Source: Gelidibacter sp038243395
GTDB lineage: Bacteria > Bacteroidota > Bacteroidia > Flavobacteriales > Flavobacteriaceae
Length of the DNA: 43,748 nucleotides
Assembly (NCBI GenBank): GCA_038243395.1
Contig: JBBSRC010000025.1
Location: forward strand, 1 to 43,748
Direction: 5' to 3'
Position numbers and translations under genes: made by a program. Positions 34,115 through 43,448 of this stretch are shown in pieces. The first letter of the stretch is position 1. Every line of letters begins with the position of its first letter. The notes beneath the pieces are model-generated. The model saw nothing but the letters and a program-made list of their open reading frames with translations, was not told where the DNA came from and ran no database searches.

Positions 34115-37100
34115 ATGCTAAATAAAAGCATTAAATTCCTCATAGAAAACAAATTGGTTGCAGTTTTGTTACTCGCACTTTTTGTCGGCATGGGTGTCGT
34201 AAATGCTCCCTTTAATTGGGACACTGGCTTTCTCCCTACCAATCCCGTGGCCGTTGATGCCATCCCCGATATCGGCGAAAATCAACAAATTGTCTATACA
34301 GAGTGGGAGGGTCGATCTCCACAGGATATCGAGGATCAAATAAGCTATCCACTTACCACAACATTGTTGGGAATTCCCGGAGTTAAGACTATCCGAAGTT
34401 CTTCTATGTTCGGTTTTTCGAGTATTTATATCATTTTCGAAGAGGATGTAGAATTCTATTGGAGCCGTAGTCGGATATTAGAGAAGCTGAATTCATTGCC
34501 TTCTGGATTACTTCCCGATGGTGTCAATCCATCTTTGGGCCCAGATGCCACAGGATTGGGTCAAATTTATTGGTATACTTTAGAAGGACGTGATAAAGAT
34601 GGCAAAGTCACAGGCGGATGGGATTTGCATGAACTAAGAAGCATTCAGGATTATTATGTGAAATATGCCCTTTCTTCAGCAAGTGGCGTTTCTGAAGTAG
34701 CATCTATTGGTGGCTATGTGCAGGAATATCAGATTGATGTCAAACCAGAATTAATGCGCCAATATAATATTGGTCTGGCCGAAATCGTCAAAGCAGTTAA
34801 GGAAAGCAATAAAGATATTGGAGCCCAGACGATGGAGATTAATCAGGTTGAATACTTGGTGCGCGGTCTCGGTTATGTTAAGTCTGTTTCCGATATTGAA
34901 GATGCCGTTGTAACTTCTGAAAACTACACTTCCATACGGATTAAGGATATCGCTAAAGTTAGTTTAGGACCCGCTCCCCGAAGAGGAATTCTGGACAAAG
35001 AAGGTGCAGAGGTTGTAGGCGGGGTTATTACAGCGCGATACGGTGCAAACCCGATGGAAGTTATCAGTAATGTAAAGGAAAAGATAGCTGAGCTTAAAGC
35101 TGGCCTGCCTTCCAAGGAACTTTCAGATGGCACTATATCCCAACTTACCATCGTGCCTTTTTATGACCGATCCGAACTTATTCAGGAAACCCTCGACACG
35201 CTTGACGAAGCTTTAAGCCTGGAAATACTCATTACGATATTTGTGATTATTGTGATGGTCTTCAACTTAAGAGCTTCCATACTTATTTCGGGACTCTTGC
35301 CTGTAGCGGTGCTTATGGTTTTTATCGCGATGAAATTCTTTAATGTAGATGCCAATATTGTGGCATTATCAGGGATTGCCATTGCCATTGGTACCATGGT
35401 GGATATAGGGGTCATACTTTCTGAAAATATAATCAGGCATCTGGATGAGCAAAAAGAACGTTCTGCTGAAACTGGCATAAAACAGAAAATCAATACGGTG
35501 GTTTATAATGCAAGTGCCGAAGTTTCTGGCGCCATTCTTACCGCAGTATTGACTACTATTATCAGCTTTATTCCAGTGTTTACATTGATCGGCGCGGAAG
35601 GGAAATTATTCCGACCCTTGGCATTTACCAAAACAATGGCAATTACAGCTTCTTTTATAGTGGCCCTGTTTCTTATCCCTCCTTTTGCTGCCTACCTGTT
35701 CCGAAGAAAAAGCATTAGAAAATTTACTGCTGCTATAATCCATATCTTATTAATTATTCTAGGAATGACAGCAATAGGTTTTGGATATTGGCTAGGCCTG
35801 ATTCTAATTGGTTTTGGTATCACAGGTTTATTAAAAGATGAGAAGATTGCGTCAAAGTTATCCGATAAACTTATTCTGTCTGACAAGCGGGCCAATAACA
35901 TAAACATATTTATTTCTGCTTTTGCAGTTGTTTTCCTGTTGGCAGAATTTTGGCGTCCCCTTGGCGTGGATAAGAGTATATTTTGGAATCTGTTATTCGT
36001 AAGTATTATCTGTTTTGGTCTATTAGGAGTATTCTGGTTGTTCCAACAGTACTATACACGGATTCTGCGTTGGGCATTACGGAATAAGATATTATTTCTA
36101 TCTCTTCCAACCCTTATTGTAGTTTGCGGGTTCTTAATTTGGCAGAATACGGGCAAGGAATTTATGCCCTCCTTAAATGAAGGGTCCTTTTTATTGATGC
36201 CAACTTCGATGCCGCATTCAGGGGTAGAAGAAAATAAACGAATCCTGCAACAACTGGATATGGCCGTGGCGAGTATTCCAGAGATTAAAACGGTCGTTGG
36301 AAAAGCAGGTCGTACCGAATCTGCTCTTGACCCTGCGCCTTTATCGATGTATGAAAATATCATTTTATATAAGTCAGAATATGCGCTCAATGAAGACGGG
36401 AAACGCCAAAGATTTAAAGTGAATAAAGATGGATTGTTTGTTCTTAAAGACGGTAGTCACGTGGCAAATCCCAATACTAAAGCGGCTAAGGATAACAATC
36501 ATGAACATTCCGAAACTGGAGATTCATTCTTTGTGGCCGACCAAGATCTTATTGCCGATAATGATGGCGAATTTTATAGAAACTGGAGACCAGAAATAAA
36601 ATCTCCCGACGATATTTGGAATGAAATAGTGCGGGTAACAAAGTTCCCTGGTGTGACCTCCGCGCCGAAACTACAACCTATCGAAACGCGTTTGGTAATG
36701 TTGCAAACAGGAATGCGCGCCCCGATGGGAATTAAAGTTAAAGGTCAAGATCTTCGAAAGATTGAAGCTTTTGGAATCGAATTGGAGGAGATTTTAAAAC
36801 ATGCAGAAGGCGTAAAAGTATCGGCTGTTTTTGCCGATCGTATCGTCGGAAAGCCTTATTTGCTTATCGACATTAAACGCGACCGACTTGCCCGATATGG
36901 CGTTACCATCGCCGAAGTCCAGGAAATTTTACAAGTAGCAGTTGGCGGCATGCCATTGACACAAACCGTAGAAGGAAGAGAGCGCTATGGCGTCCGCGTC
37001 CGATATCCACGTGAGTTACGTGCTGATCCTGAGGATCTGAAAAATATTTATGTGCCCGTAGAAAAAGGTAATCCAGTGCCATTGGGAGAACTTGTAGAAA

Positions 37101-37900
37101 TACGTTACGAGCAAGGACCATTGATGATCAATAGTGAGGATACTTTTTTGATAGGACACGTTTTATTTGATAAAATTGATGGCTATGCTGAAGTCAATGT
37201 GGTCGAAAATGCGCAAGCTTTAATAAAAGAAAAAATTGAGAATGGCGAACTTGTAGTTCCAAAAGGCATAAATTATCAGTTTACGGGAACTTATGAAAAC
37301 CAACTACGAGCAGAAAAAACACTATCCGTTGTTGTGCCATTGGCTTTGGTGGTCATTTTCTTAATCCTTTATTTCCAATTCCGTTCAGTTGCAACGTCGC
37401 TGATGGTTTTTTCTGGTATCGCAGTTGCTTTCGCTGGTGGCTTTTTGATGATTTGGTTTTATGGCCAGGATTGGTTTTTGAACTTCAACTTTTTTGGAGA
37501 AAATTTACGGGATATGTTCCAAATGCACACTATCAATTTGAGTGTTGCCGTTTGGGTTGGCTTTATTGCACTCTTCGGAATTGCCACCGATGATGGTGTT
37601 GTAATGGCCACTTACCTTACCCAAACCTTTGATAGGAACGAACCAGATAATATAGCCGAAATACGCGAGTCCATTGTCGAGGCAGGAATGAAACGGATAC
37701 GTCCATGTTTGATGACTACCGCCACCACCATTTTGGCATTATTACCGATTTTAACCTCTACAGGACGTGGGAGTGACATTATGATTCCGATGGCAATTCC
37801 AAGTTTTGGAGGGATGCTTATCGCATTGATTACCTTATTTGTAGTTCCGGTATTGTTTAGCTGGAGAGCCGAAGTAAATCTTAAAAGAGCAAAAAAATGA
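34115..37900 (+). CDS. cusA: CusA/CzcA-type heavy-metal efflux RND transporter
   Basis: This is an inner-membrane proton-driven pump for Cu(I)/Ag(I) or related metals. It has typical HME-RND features: first helix at about 12-34, EWEGRSPQDIEDQISYPL, VDIGVILSENIIRHLDE in helix 4 and ATDDGVVMATYL in helix 10. At 1261 aa it is about 220 residues longer than E. coli CusA. One insert (about 530-650) adds roughly four hydrophobic segments between helices 6 and 7; another (about 752-830) is hydrophilic and includes NHEHSETGD, a possible metal-binding loop. It overlaps the TolC gene by 4 bases. I use cusA rather than czcA because of the copper genes around it. Confidence 0.93.
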   Translation: MLNKSIKFLIENKLVAVLLLALFVGMGVVNAPFNWDTGFLPTNPVAVDAIPDIGENQQIVYTEWEGRSPQDIEDQISYPLTTTLLGIPGVKTIRSSSMFGFSSIYIIFEEDVEFYWSRSRILEKLNSLPSGLLPDGVNPSLGPDATGLGQIYWYTLEGRDKDGKVTGGWDLHELRSIQDYYVKYALSSASGVSEVASIGGYVQEYQIDVKPELMRQYNIGLAEIVKAVKESNKDIGAQTMEINQVEYLVRGLGYVKSVSDIEDAVVTSENYTSIRIKDIAKVSLGPAPRRGILDKEGAEVVGGVITARYGANPMEVISNVKEKIAELKAGLPSKELSDGTISQLTIVPFYDRSELIQETLDTLDEALSLEILITIFVIIVMVFNLRASILISGLLPVAVLMVFIAMKFFNVDANIVALSGIAIAIGTMVDIGVILSENIIRHLDEQKERSAETGIKQKINTVVYNASAEVSGAILTAVLTTIISFIPVFTLIGAEGKLFRPLAFTKTMAITASFIVALFLIPPFAAYLFRRKSIRKFTAAIIHILLIILGMTAIGFGYWLGLILIGFGITGLLKDEKIASKLSDKLILSDKRANNINIFISAFAVVFLLAEFWRPLGVDKSIFWNLLFVSIICFGLLGVFWLFQQYYTRILRWALRNKILFLSLPTLIVVCGFLIWQNTGKEFMPSLNEGSFLLMPTSMPHSGVEENKRILQQLDMAVASIPEIKTVVGKAGRTESALDPAPLSMYENIILYKSEYALNEDGKRQRFKVNKDGLFVLKDGSHVANPNTKAAKDNNHEHSETGDSFFVADQDLIADNDGEFYRNWRPEIKSPDDIWNEIVRVTKFPGVTSAPKLQPIETRLVMLQTGMRAPMGIKVKGQDLRKIEAFGIELEEILKHAEGVKVSAVFADRIVGKPYLLIDIKRDRLARYGVTIAEVQEILQVAVGGMPLTQTVEGRERYGVRVRYPRELRADPEDLKNIYVPVEKGNPVPLGELVEIRYEQGPLMINSEDTFLIGHVLFDKIDGYAEVNVVENAQALIKEKIENGELVVPKGINYQFTGTYENQLRAEKTLSVVVPLALVVIFLILYFQFRSVATSLMVFSGIAVAFAGGFLMIWFYGQDWFLNFNFFGENLRDMFQMHTINLSVAVWVGFIALFGIATDDGVVMATYLTQTFDRNEPDNIAEIRESIVEAGMKRIRPCLMTTATTILALLPILTSTGRGSDIMIPMAIPSFGGMLIALITLFVVPVLFSWRAEVNLKRAKK

Positions 37901-39126
37901 AACAGATAACATCACACATGAAAGCAGTCTTTATGCTTTGTTCTTTAGGATTTGTTCTTTCAGTTCAAAGTCAAGATTTGCAGAGCCTTATCGACGAAGC
38001 ATTTATTAACAGTCCTGAAATTCAAAAATTTGATTTTCAATATCAGATTGCTTCTGAGCAGGTAAACGAAGCCAACAGCTTGCCTAATACCGAATTTAAC
38101 CTTGGCGTCATGGCTATAATGCCTGAAATGGATATGCCGATGGAACTTTTTAGGGCATCCGTTATGCAAATGTTGCCTTGGTTTGGAACGATAACAGCTC
38201 GGGAAAACTATGCGTCATCCTTGGCCGATGCTCAATATGTTGAAGTGACTATCGCCAAAAGAAAATTGGCGCTTTCTGTCTCCCAGTTTTATTATCTACT
38301 CTATGAAATTAGAGCCAAACAAATCATCCTTGATAAAAACATAGCGCTCTTACAGTCCTATGAACGTTTGGCGCTTAATTCTGTAGAAGTCGGCAAGGCG
38401 TCAGCGGTGGATGTTTTACGGTTACAGATGCGGCAAAATGAACTCATTCAGGAGAAAGAGATTCTAATTCAACAAAACAAAGGCATTCAGGCGGCGATCA
38501 ATAGTCTGATCAACCGTGGTTATGATAAAGAGGTGTCTGTAGCTTCTATTTTGGAAATCCCAGAGGATGAAAGTTTTAAGGGTTACGACGCCTTATCATT
38601 AAACCCAGAATTGCTCAAATATGATAAATTATATGCATCTGTTGAGCAGTCTGAGTTGTTGAATCAGAAAGAAAGTAGTCCGATGGTAGGTTTTGGAGTG
38701 GAGTATATTAAGCAAGATAATAGCCCGATGATTACCAGTTCTTACAAAGACATGGTAATGCCAATGGTTTCATTATCGATACCAATCTTCAATAAGAAGT
38801 TTACCTCTCAAACCAGACAAAACGATTTGCGTAAGCAGGAAATACAATCCGAAAAAGATGAGCGCTTAAACATGCTGACCTCTGAGTTATCAAAAGCCAT
38901 TTCACAACGCAATCAGGCACGAATTAAATTTAATACCCAAGTAAAAAACCTGAAACAAGCTGAAGATGCGGAAGAGATCTTAATCAAGAATTATGAGACC
39001 GGCACCATTGATTTTAGAGATGTATTGGATATTCAAGAACTACAGTTGAAGTTTCAAATGGGGCAAATTGAAACCACACAATTTTATTACATGCAATCTG
39101 CACTAATTAATTATTTAATCAATTAA
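37897..39126 (+). CDS. TolC family outer-membrane efflux protein (CusC-like)
   Basis: This is the outer-membrane channel of the metal-efflux system, 409 aa, with a signal peptide ending near VQSQ. The sequence is mostly amphipathic coiled coil, with the internal repeat typical of TolC (LQSLIDEAFINSPEIQKFDFQYQIASEQVNEA near the start; ELLKYDKLYASVEQSELLNQKE in the second half; then YETGTIDFRDVLDIQELQLKFQ near the end). A Met-rich stretch MAIMPEMDMPMELF (about 68-81) stands where copper could contact the channel entrance. It overlaps cusA by 4 bases. No periplasmic adaptor gene lies between or next to them. Confidence 0.92.
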   Translation: MKQITSHMKAVFMLCSLGFVLSVQSQDLQSLIDEAFINSPEIQKFDFQYQIASEQVNEANSLPNTEFNLGVMAIMPEMDMPMELFRASVMQMLPWFGTITARENYASSLADAQYVEVTIAKRKLALSVSQFYYLLYEIRAKQIILDKNIALLQSYERLALNSVEVGKASAVDVLRLQMRQNELIQEKEILIQQNKGIQAAINSLINRGYDKEVSVASILEIPEDESFKGYDALSLNPELLKYDKLYASVEQSELLNQKESSPMVGFGVEYIKQDNSPMITSSYKDMVMPMVSLSIPIFNKKFTSQTRQNDLRKQEIQSEKDERLNMLTSELSKAISQRNQARIKFNTQVKNLKQAEDAEEILIKNYETGTIDFRDVLDIQELQLKFQMGQIETTQFYYMQSALINYLIN

Positions 39127-39128
39127 GG

Positions 39129-39695
39129 ATGATACAGGATTTCTACATTAAAAACATGGTCTGTGATCGATGCATCAAAGTTTTGCAGGACGAATTAAGG
39201 CATAGGAAGATAGAATTAATTGACATTGAATTAGGAAGAATAAGACTGCATATTCAAGATGTCGAGGACAAAGAAGTTTTGGTTTCCATTTTAGAGAAAA
39301 ATGGATTTCTATTAATTGAAAGTCCAGAAAAACAATTGGTAGAACATGTGAAAATTGAATTGATTAAGCTGTTGAAAAACTTGCCTTTGGATTTAAGCCG
39401 AAAGCTTTCGGTCTATCTTGAACATCAACTCAATAGTGAGTATTCCAAAACAAGCAAGTTGTTTTCTATAACGGAAGGAATTACCATAGAGAAATATTTT
39501 ATCAAATTAAAAATTGAAAAAGTAAAAGAACTCATTCAAGGCCAAGAACATAATTTCACTGAAATAGGTCAACTCCTTAGTTATAGCAATATCAATCATT
39601 TGAGCAGACAATTTAAAAGCGAAACTGGAATGGGTCTAACCAATTATAAATCAGAACAGAAAAACTATCGCACACCTTTAGACCGAATTATATAA
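39129..39695 (+). CDS. HMA-AraC fusion: copper-responsive-type transcriptional regulator
   Basis: This 188-aa cytosolic protein joins an N-terminal HMA-like ferredoxin fold (1-65) with CxxC (Cys12, Cys15 in MVCDRC) to an AraC-type helix-turn-helix domain (about 105-185, with FTEIGQLLSYSNINHLSRQFKSETGMGLTNYK). The CxxC would sense Cu(I) or another thiophilic metal and the AraC part would bind the cluster's promoter. It starts 2 bases after the TolC stop, so it is part of the efflux operon and could be autoregulatory. The second AraC helix-turn-helix is clear; the first is weaker. Sensing copper is inferred, not shown. Confidence 0.87.
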   Translation: MIQDFYIKNMVCDRCIKVLQDELRHRKIELIDIELGRIRLHIQDVEDKEVLVSILEKNGFLLIESPEKQLVEHVKIELIKLLKNLPLDLSRKLSVYLEHQLNSEYSKTSKLFSITEGITIEKYFIKLKIEKVKELIQGQEHNFTEIGQLLSYSNINHLSRQFKSETGMGLTNYKSEQKNYRTPLDRII

Positions 39696-39759
39696 ATAAT
39701 AACCAATATTATGATACAAATAGCTGAATATCAATGTTATTTTTATACAAAGTAAATAC

Positions 39760-42168
39760 ATGAAAAATATACTCTATGCCGTGATGCTCCTTTCTATTTG
39801 CAGTTATTCGGCATTTTCACAATCCCTAGAAGGAAATGTGGATAATTTACCAGTTCACGAATATACCTTGACCATTAAACAAGAAATGGTTAATAAAGCA
39901 GGAAAGGAAGTCAAAGGAATGACGGTTAACGGCACTATTCCAGGGCCTACTTTGGAATTTACTGAGGGCGAATATGCTGTGATCTATGTGAAAAATGACA
40001 TGAGTGTTGAGACGTCAATTCACTGGCACGGCATGTTATTGCCCAATTTTATGGATGGTGTCCCCTATTTAACAACGCCACCCATAAAACCGGGAACAAC
40101 CTTTAAATATGAATTTCCAATTAGACAATCAGGCACGTATTGGTACCACTCTCATACGATGCTGCAAGAGCAAAGTGGTGTTTTTGGTTCTTTATTAATA
40201 CATCCTAAAGAGAAGACATTGGAGTATGATCATGATTTGGTTTTGATGTTATCCGATTGGACAAATGAAAATCCGCACAGCGTGATGCGTAATCTAAAGC
40301 GTGGCAACGAATGGTATCAAATGAAAAAGGGTACGGCAACACCATTAAATAAAGTAATTGCACGTGGTGCTTTCAAAGCACAACTCGATTTTTGGAGACA
40401 ACGGATGGGCGGAGCAGATATCGCGGATGTATATTATCCAGCATTCTTGATTAATGGAGAACAATCTATCGAATATCCTAATTTTAAACCAGGGGAAAAA
40501 GTGCGTTTACGCATTATAAATGGCTCTGCTTCCTCACAGTTTTGGATGACCTTTGGTGGTCAACCACCTTTATTAGTGTCTGCCGATGGAAATAATGTCA
40601 TTCCCGTTGAGCACAGCAAGACTTTCATCGCAATTGCCGAAACTTATGATTTTATTATTACGATACCTGAAAATGAAGAGATAGAGTTACGCGCCATGGT
40701 GCAAGATGGTTCGGGAACGACCACAGCTTATTTTGGTAAAGGCGAAACACTCCCTGCTGAAGTTATTCCGAAGCCTGATAAAATAAAGATGATGCAGGAT
40801 ATGGCAAAAATGAATATGAAAATGGGCGCACATGCCTTAAAATTCCAACCTAAAAAAGATGAGCGTTTCGAAATGAAGGAGGAATATGGGATGAAAATGG
40901 ACGACATGCAGATGGATAATATGAAAGGAATGGAGATGAAAGATGGAGAAATGGATATGCCAAAGGATTCTGTGATGACTGATAAAATGGACCACGCCAA
41001 AATGGATCAATCCAAAATGGATCATTCTAAGATGGACATGAAGAAAGACACGATGAGAATGGATCACTCCAAGATGGACCATTCGAAAATGGATATAAAC
41101 AAAGATTCAAAAGAAAATATGGATGAAATGCAGATGGATGGAATGAGCATGTTTTCCGAATACAATTACGATTATCTAAAATCTCCTAAAATAACGTCTT
41201 ATGATAAAAATCTTCCAGTAAAGGAAATATTATTAAATCTTACCGGAAACATGCAACGCTACATTTGGAGCATGAATGGAGTTCCTTTGAGCGAAGCCGA
41301 TAATATTGAAATAAAAGGTGGTGAAGTGACCCGAATGACGTTCAATAATTTGACTATGATGCACCACCCAATGCACTTACACGGACACTTTTTTCGAGTC
41401 ATCAATGAAAATGGAGAGTATTCGCCCTTGAAGCATACGGTTAATGTCGCACCGATGCAACAGGTAACTATAGAATTCAGCGGCAACGACGGCGATGAGT
41501 ATGGCGATTGGTTTTTTCATTGCCATATTCTCTACCATATGATGAGCGGGATGGCGCGCGTGGTAAGTTATGATACGCCTCGCGACCCGCGAATGGCAGA
41601 ATATCCGGTTAAAAATTTATTTAAAGAGGCCGATGAATTATATATCTGGTCTACGGCAGATGTCGCATCACATATGGCAACATTTAATTTAGTGGCTTCC
41701 AATTTCAGAAATCAGTTTAATATTTCCGCCGAATATGGTTGGAACCAAAATTTAGAAGCAGAAGTAAGCTATGAGCGTTACCTACACGATTATTTCAGGG
41801 TGTTTGGTGGTGTCAAATTTGAAAACGAGATAGAAGATAGTATGGATAATATTTCGACCACGGCTGTTGCAGGAATCAGATTTCTAACACCCTATCTATT
41901 CAATCTTGATGTACGCATCGATAGTAAGTTACGTCCGCAAATCAGCTTAAGCCGTGAAATACTGATCTTCCCAAGAACCGCCATTTTTGGAAGATATGAA
42001 TATCAAGCCGATTTTGGCTGGGTGGATACTCTTCCAACAGGAAATAATTATGCTAATGTAGTGGTCTGGAATGCAGGTGTCGAATATTTTTTATCCCGAG
42101 ACTTTTCCTTGATGGTCAGTTACGACAACCGTTTTGGAGCGGGTGGTGGAATATCGGTGCGATTTTAA
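39760..42168 (+). CDS. Multicopper oxidase fused to a CopB-like outer-membrane barrel
   Basis: This 802-aa protein has a signal peptide (1-20). The cupredoxin part carries all copper ligands: HWHG (88-91), YWYHSH (127-132), HPMHLHGHFF (536-545) and HCHILYHMMSGM (587-598), as in CopA-type oxidases that turn Cu(I) into Cu(II). A Met/His-rich linker (about 344-463, many KMDHSKMD units) is a likely Cu(I) reservoir. From about 625 the sequence changes to a beta-barrel pattern like CopB and ends in a terminal Phe (GGGISVRF), as outer-membrane proteins do. So CopA and CopB functions appear joined in one chain. The gene is 64 bases after the regulator. Confidence 0.9.
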   Translation: MKNILYAVMLLSICSYSAFSQSLEGNVDNLPVHEYTLTIKQEMVNKAGKEVKGMTVNGTIPGPTLEFTEGEYAVIYVKNDMSVETSIHWHGMLLPNFMDGVPYLTTPPIKPGTTFKYEFPIRQSGTYWYHSHTMLQEQSGVFGSLLIHPKEKTLEYDHDLVLMLSDWTNENPHSVMRNLKRGNEWYQMKKGTATPLNKVIARGAFKAQLDFWRQRMGGADIADVYYPAFLINGEQSIEYPNFKPGEKVRLRIINGSASSQFWMTFGGQPPLLVSADGNNVIPVEHSKTFIAIAETYDFIITIPENEEIELRAMVQDGSGTTTAYFGKGETLPAEVIPKPDKIKMMQDMAKMNMKMGAHALKFQPKKDERFEMKEEYGMKMDDMQMDNMKGMEMKDGEMDMPKDSVMTDKMDHAKMDQSKMDHSKMDMKKDTMRMDHSKMDHSKMDINKDSKENMDEMQMDGMSMFSEYNYDYLKSPKITSYDKNLPVKEILLNLTGNMQRYIWSMNGVPLSEADNIEIKGGEVTRMTFNNLTMMHHPMHLHGHFFRVINENGEYSPLKHTVNVAPMQQVTIEFSGNDGDEYGDWFFHCHILYHMMSGMARVVSYDTPRDPRMAEYPVKNLFKEADELYIWSTADVASHMATFNLVASNFRNQFNISAEYGWNQNLEAEVSYERYLHDYFRVFGGVKFENEIEDSMDNISTTAVAGIRFLTPYLFNLDVRIDSKLRPQISLSREILIFPRTAIFGRYEYQADFGWVDTLPTGNNYANVVVWNAGVEYFLSRDFSLMVSYDNRFGAGGGISVRF
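40970..41100 (+). repeat. Short in-frame repeats encoding KMDHSKMD units
   Basis: Degenerate repeats of about 15-24 bases built on AAAATGGATCATTC code for the Met/His/Asp-rich linker of the multicopper oxidase. Six to eight imperfect units can be seen, and they are likely to vary in copy number between strains. Confidence 0.75.
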
Positions 42169-42213
42169 TAGCTAGTAACAATTTTATATAAACAAGTAAT
42201 AATTTAAATCAAA

Positions 42214-42816
42214 ATGACAATCAAAATGAGAAATTTAAGAGTAACAACAACAGTGATGGTAATGGCTTTTGTAAGTCTTACGGCAATTTCCTGTAAAGAT
42301 GGCAAGAAGGAAGATTCAGGCGCAACAATGGGTTCCGAAGTGACTCAAGAGGAAACAGCTACACCTATTGTGGTAAAGGATTCCAAAGCATTAAATCCTG
42401 AATCCAATCAAGTTGTAGTAGATTATATGACCCTTAAAGACGCCTTGGTAGAAACCGATGAAAAAGCGGCTGCAGATGCTGGAAAGCAACTTGAAAACAC
42501 CTTAAAAGGTTTTAATGTAAATAGTTATTCCTCTGAACAACAAAAGGAGTTAAATGAAATTACTGCGTCTTCAATGGAACACGCTGAGCAGATTGGTAAA
42601 AGTGATATAGAACAACAACGTGAACATTTCGAAATGTTGACTAAAGATATGATCGCTATGGTCGCGATTACCGGAACAGATAATACATTATATCAACAGT
42701 TTTGTCCAATGTACGGCGACGGTGGCGCTTGGTTAAGCATGGAAAAGAACATCAGAAATCCATATTTCGGAAGCAAAATGATGAAATGTGGAGAGGTACA
42801 AAAGGAAATAAATTAA
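42214..42816 (+). CDS. DUF3347 domain lipoprotein
   Basis: This is a 200-aa exported lipoprotein (lipobox AISC, Cys27) with one DUF3347 domain (about 65-180: VVDYMTLKDALVETDEKAAADAGKQL, then HFEMLTKDMIAMV). The segment FCPMYGDGGAWLSMEKNIRNPYFGSKMMKCG carries a Cys-x-Met and a final Met-Met-Lys-Cys, plausible Cu(I) ligands. DUF3347 also occurs at the end of CusB-like adaptors in Bacteroidota, so this may be a stand-alone metal-carrying partner for the pump. The ATG at 42226 is a possible alternative start. Confidence 0.88.
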   Translation: MTIKMRNLRVTTTVMVMAFVSLTAISCKDGKKEDSGATMGSEVTQEETATPIVVKDSKALNPESNQVVVDYMTLKDALVETDEKAAADAGKQLENTLKGFNVNSYSSEQQKELNEITASSMEHAEQIGKSDIEQQREHFEMLTKDMIAMVAITGTDNTLYQQFCPMYGDGGAWLSMEKNIRNPYFGSKMMKCGEVQKEIN

Positions 42817-42847
42817 AAAGGGACAGATGACTGATTGACGTAAGATA

Positions 42848-42892
42848 TAAGACTATGAAAATATTCCCAAAAGTCGTACGTCATAGGTCTTA
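42848..42892. repeat. Imperfect inverted repeat in the DUF3347/haem-binding gap
   Basis: TAAGACTATGA and TCATAGGTCTTA are inverted copies with one bulged base, around a 22-nt loop. It could be a weak terminator or a dispersed intergenic repeat. Confidence 0.5.
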
Positions 42893-42913
42893 CCTCCAAA
42901 AGTCAAATGCAAT

Positions 42914-43367
42914 ATGAGAATAGTAAAAATCATAACATTAATTTTTATTGGTCGTCTTTGTGGGTATAGAGTTTATACCCACAGAGCGAAACCAAACGAG
43001 TGCTGTATTTGAAACCGATTTTTTAGTAGTAAATAAAACTCCAGAAAACATAGGAGTCGTATTACAGACGTCTTGCTATGACTGTCATAGTAATAATACA
43101 GAATACCCATGGTATAATAAAATTCAACCTATTGCCTGGTTTCTAGAAGACCACATCAAAGAAGGAAAAAAAGAATTGAATTTTAATGAATGGGAGGCGT
43201 ATTCGGATCGAAGAAAAAGCAGTAAGTTAAAGTCAATTATTAGTCAGATTGAAGATGATGAAATGCCACTTTTATCCTATACGTTAGTGCATCGGGATGC
43301 GATTTTATCTCACTCGGAGAAAACTTTGGTTATGGACTATATGAAACAGCTAAGAGATAGCTTATAA
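42914..43367 (+). pseudogene. Haem-binding domain (CxxCH) protein with N-terminal 1-bp frameshift
   Basis: The natural start is ATG 42914 (MRIVKIITLIFI, a membrane anchor), but one extra G at 42950/42951 shifts the frame away from VVFVGIEFIPTERNQ, where the rest of the protein is open to 43367. The body is a haem-binding (PF14376-type) domain with CYDCH in QTSCYDCHSNNTEYPWYNKIQP and the family's DDEMPLLSYTLVHRDA. A start at TTG 42948 would give 139 aa with a damaged signal. Either it is a genuine frameshift or a sequencing error in a G pair. In copper clusters such c-type cytochrome-like proteins are common neighbours. Confidence 0.8.
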
Positions 43368-43448
43368 TAAAGTCTTGATGCAGGAAGAAAAGAATTTTTT
43401 TCATTAATTAATTAAAACACGGCCCAAATCAGGCCTAAATAAATTATT

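Noticed and set aside
40970..41100. Repeats considered as a CRISPR or other non-coding array
   Set aside because: They are in frame, degenerate, without spacers, and encode the Met/His-rich linker of the multicopper oxidase.
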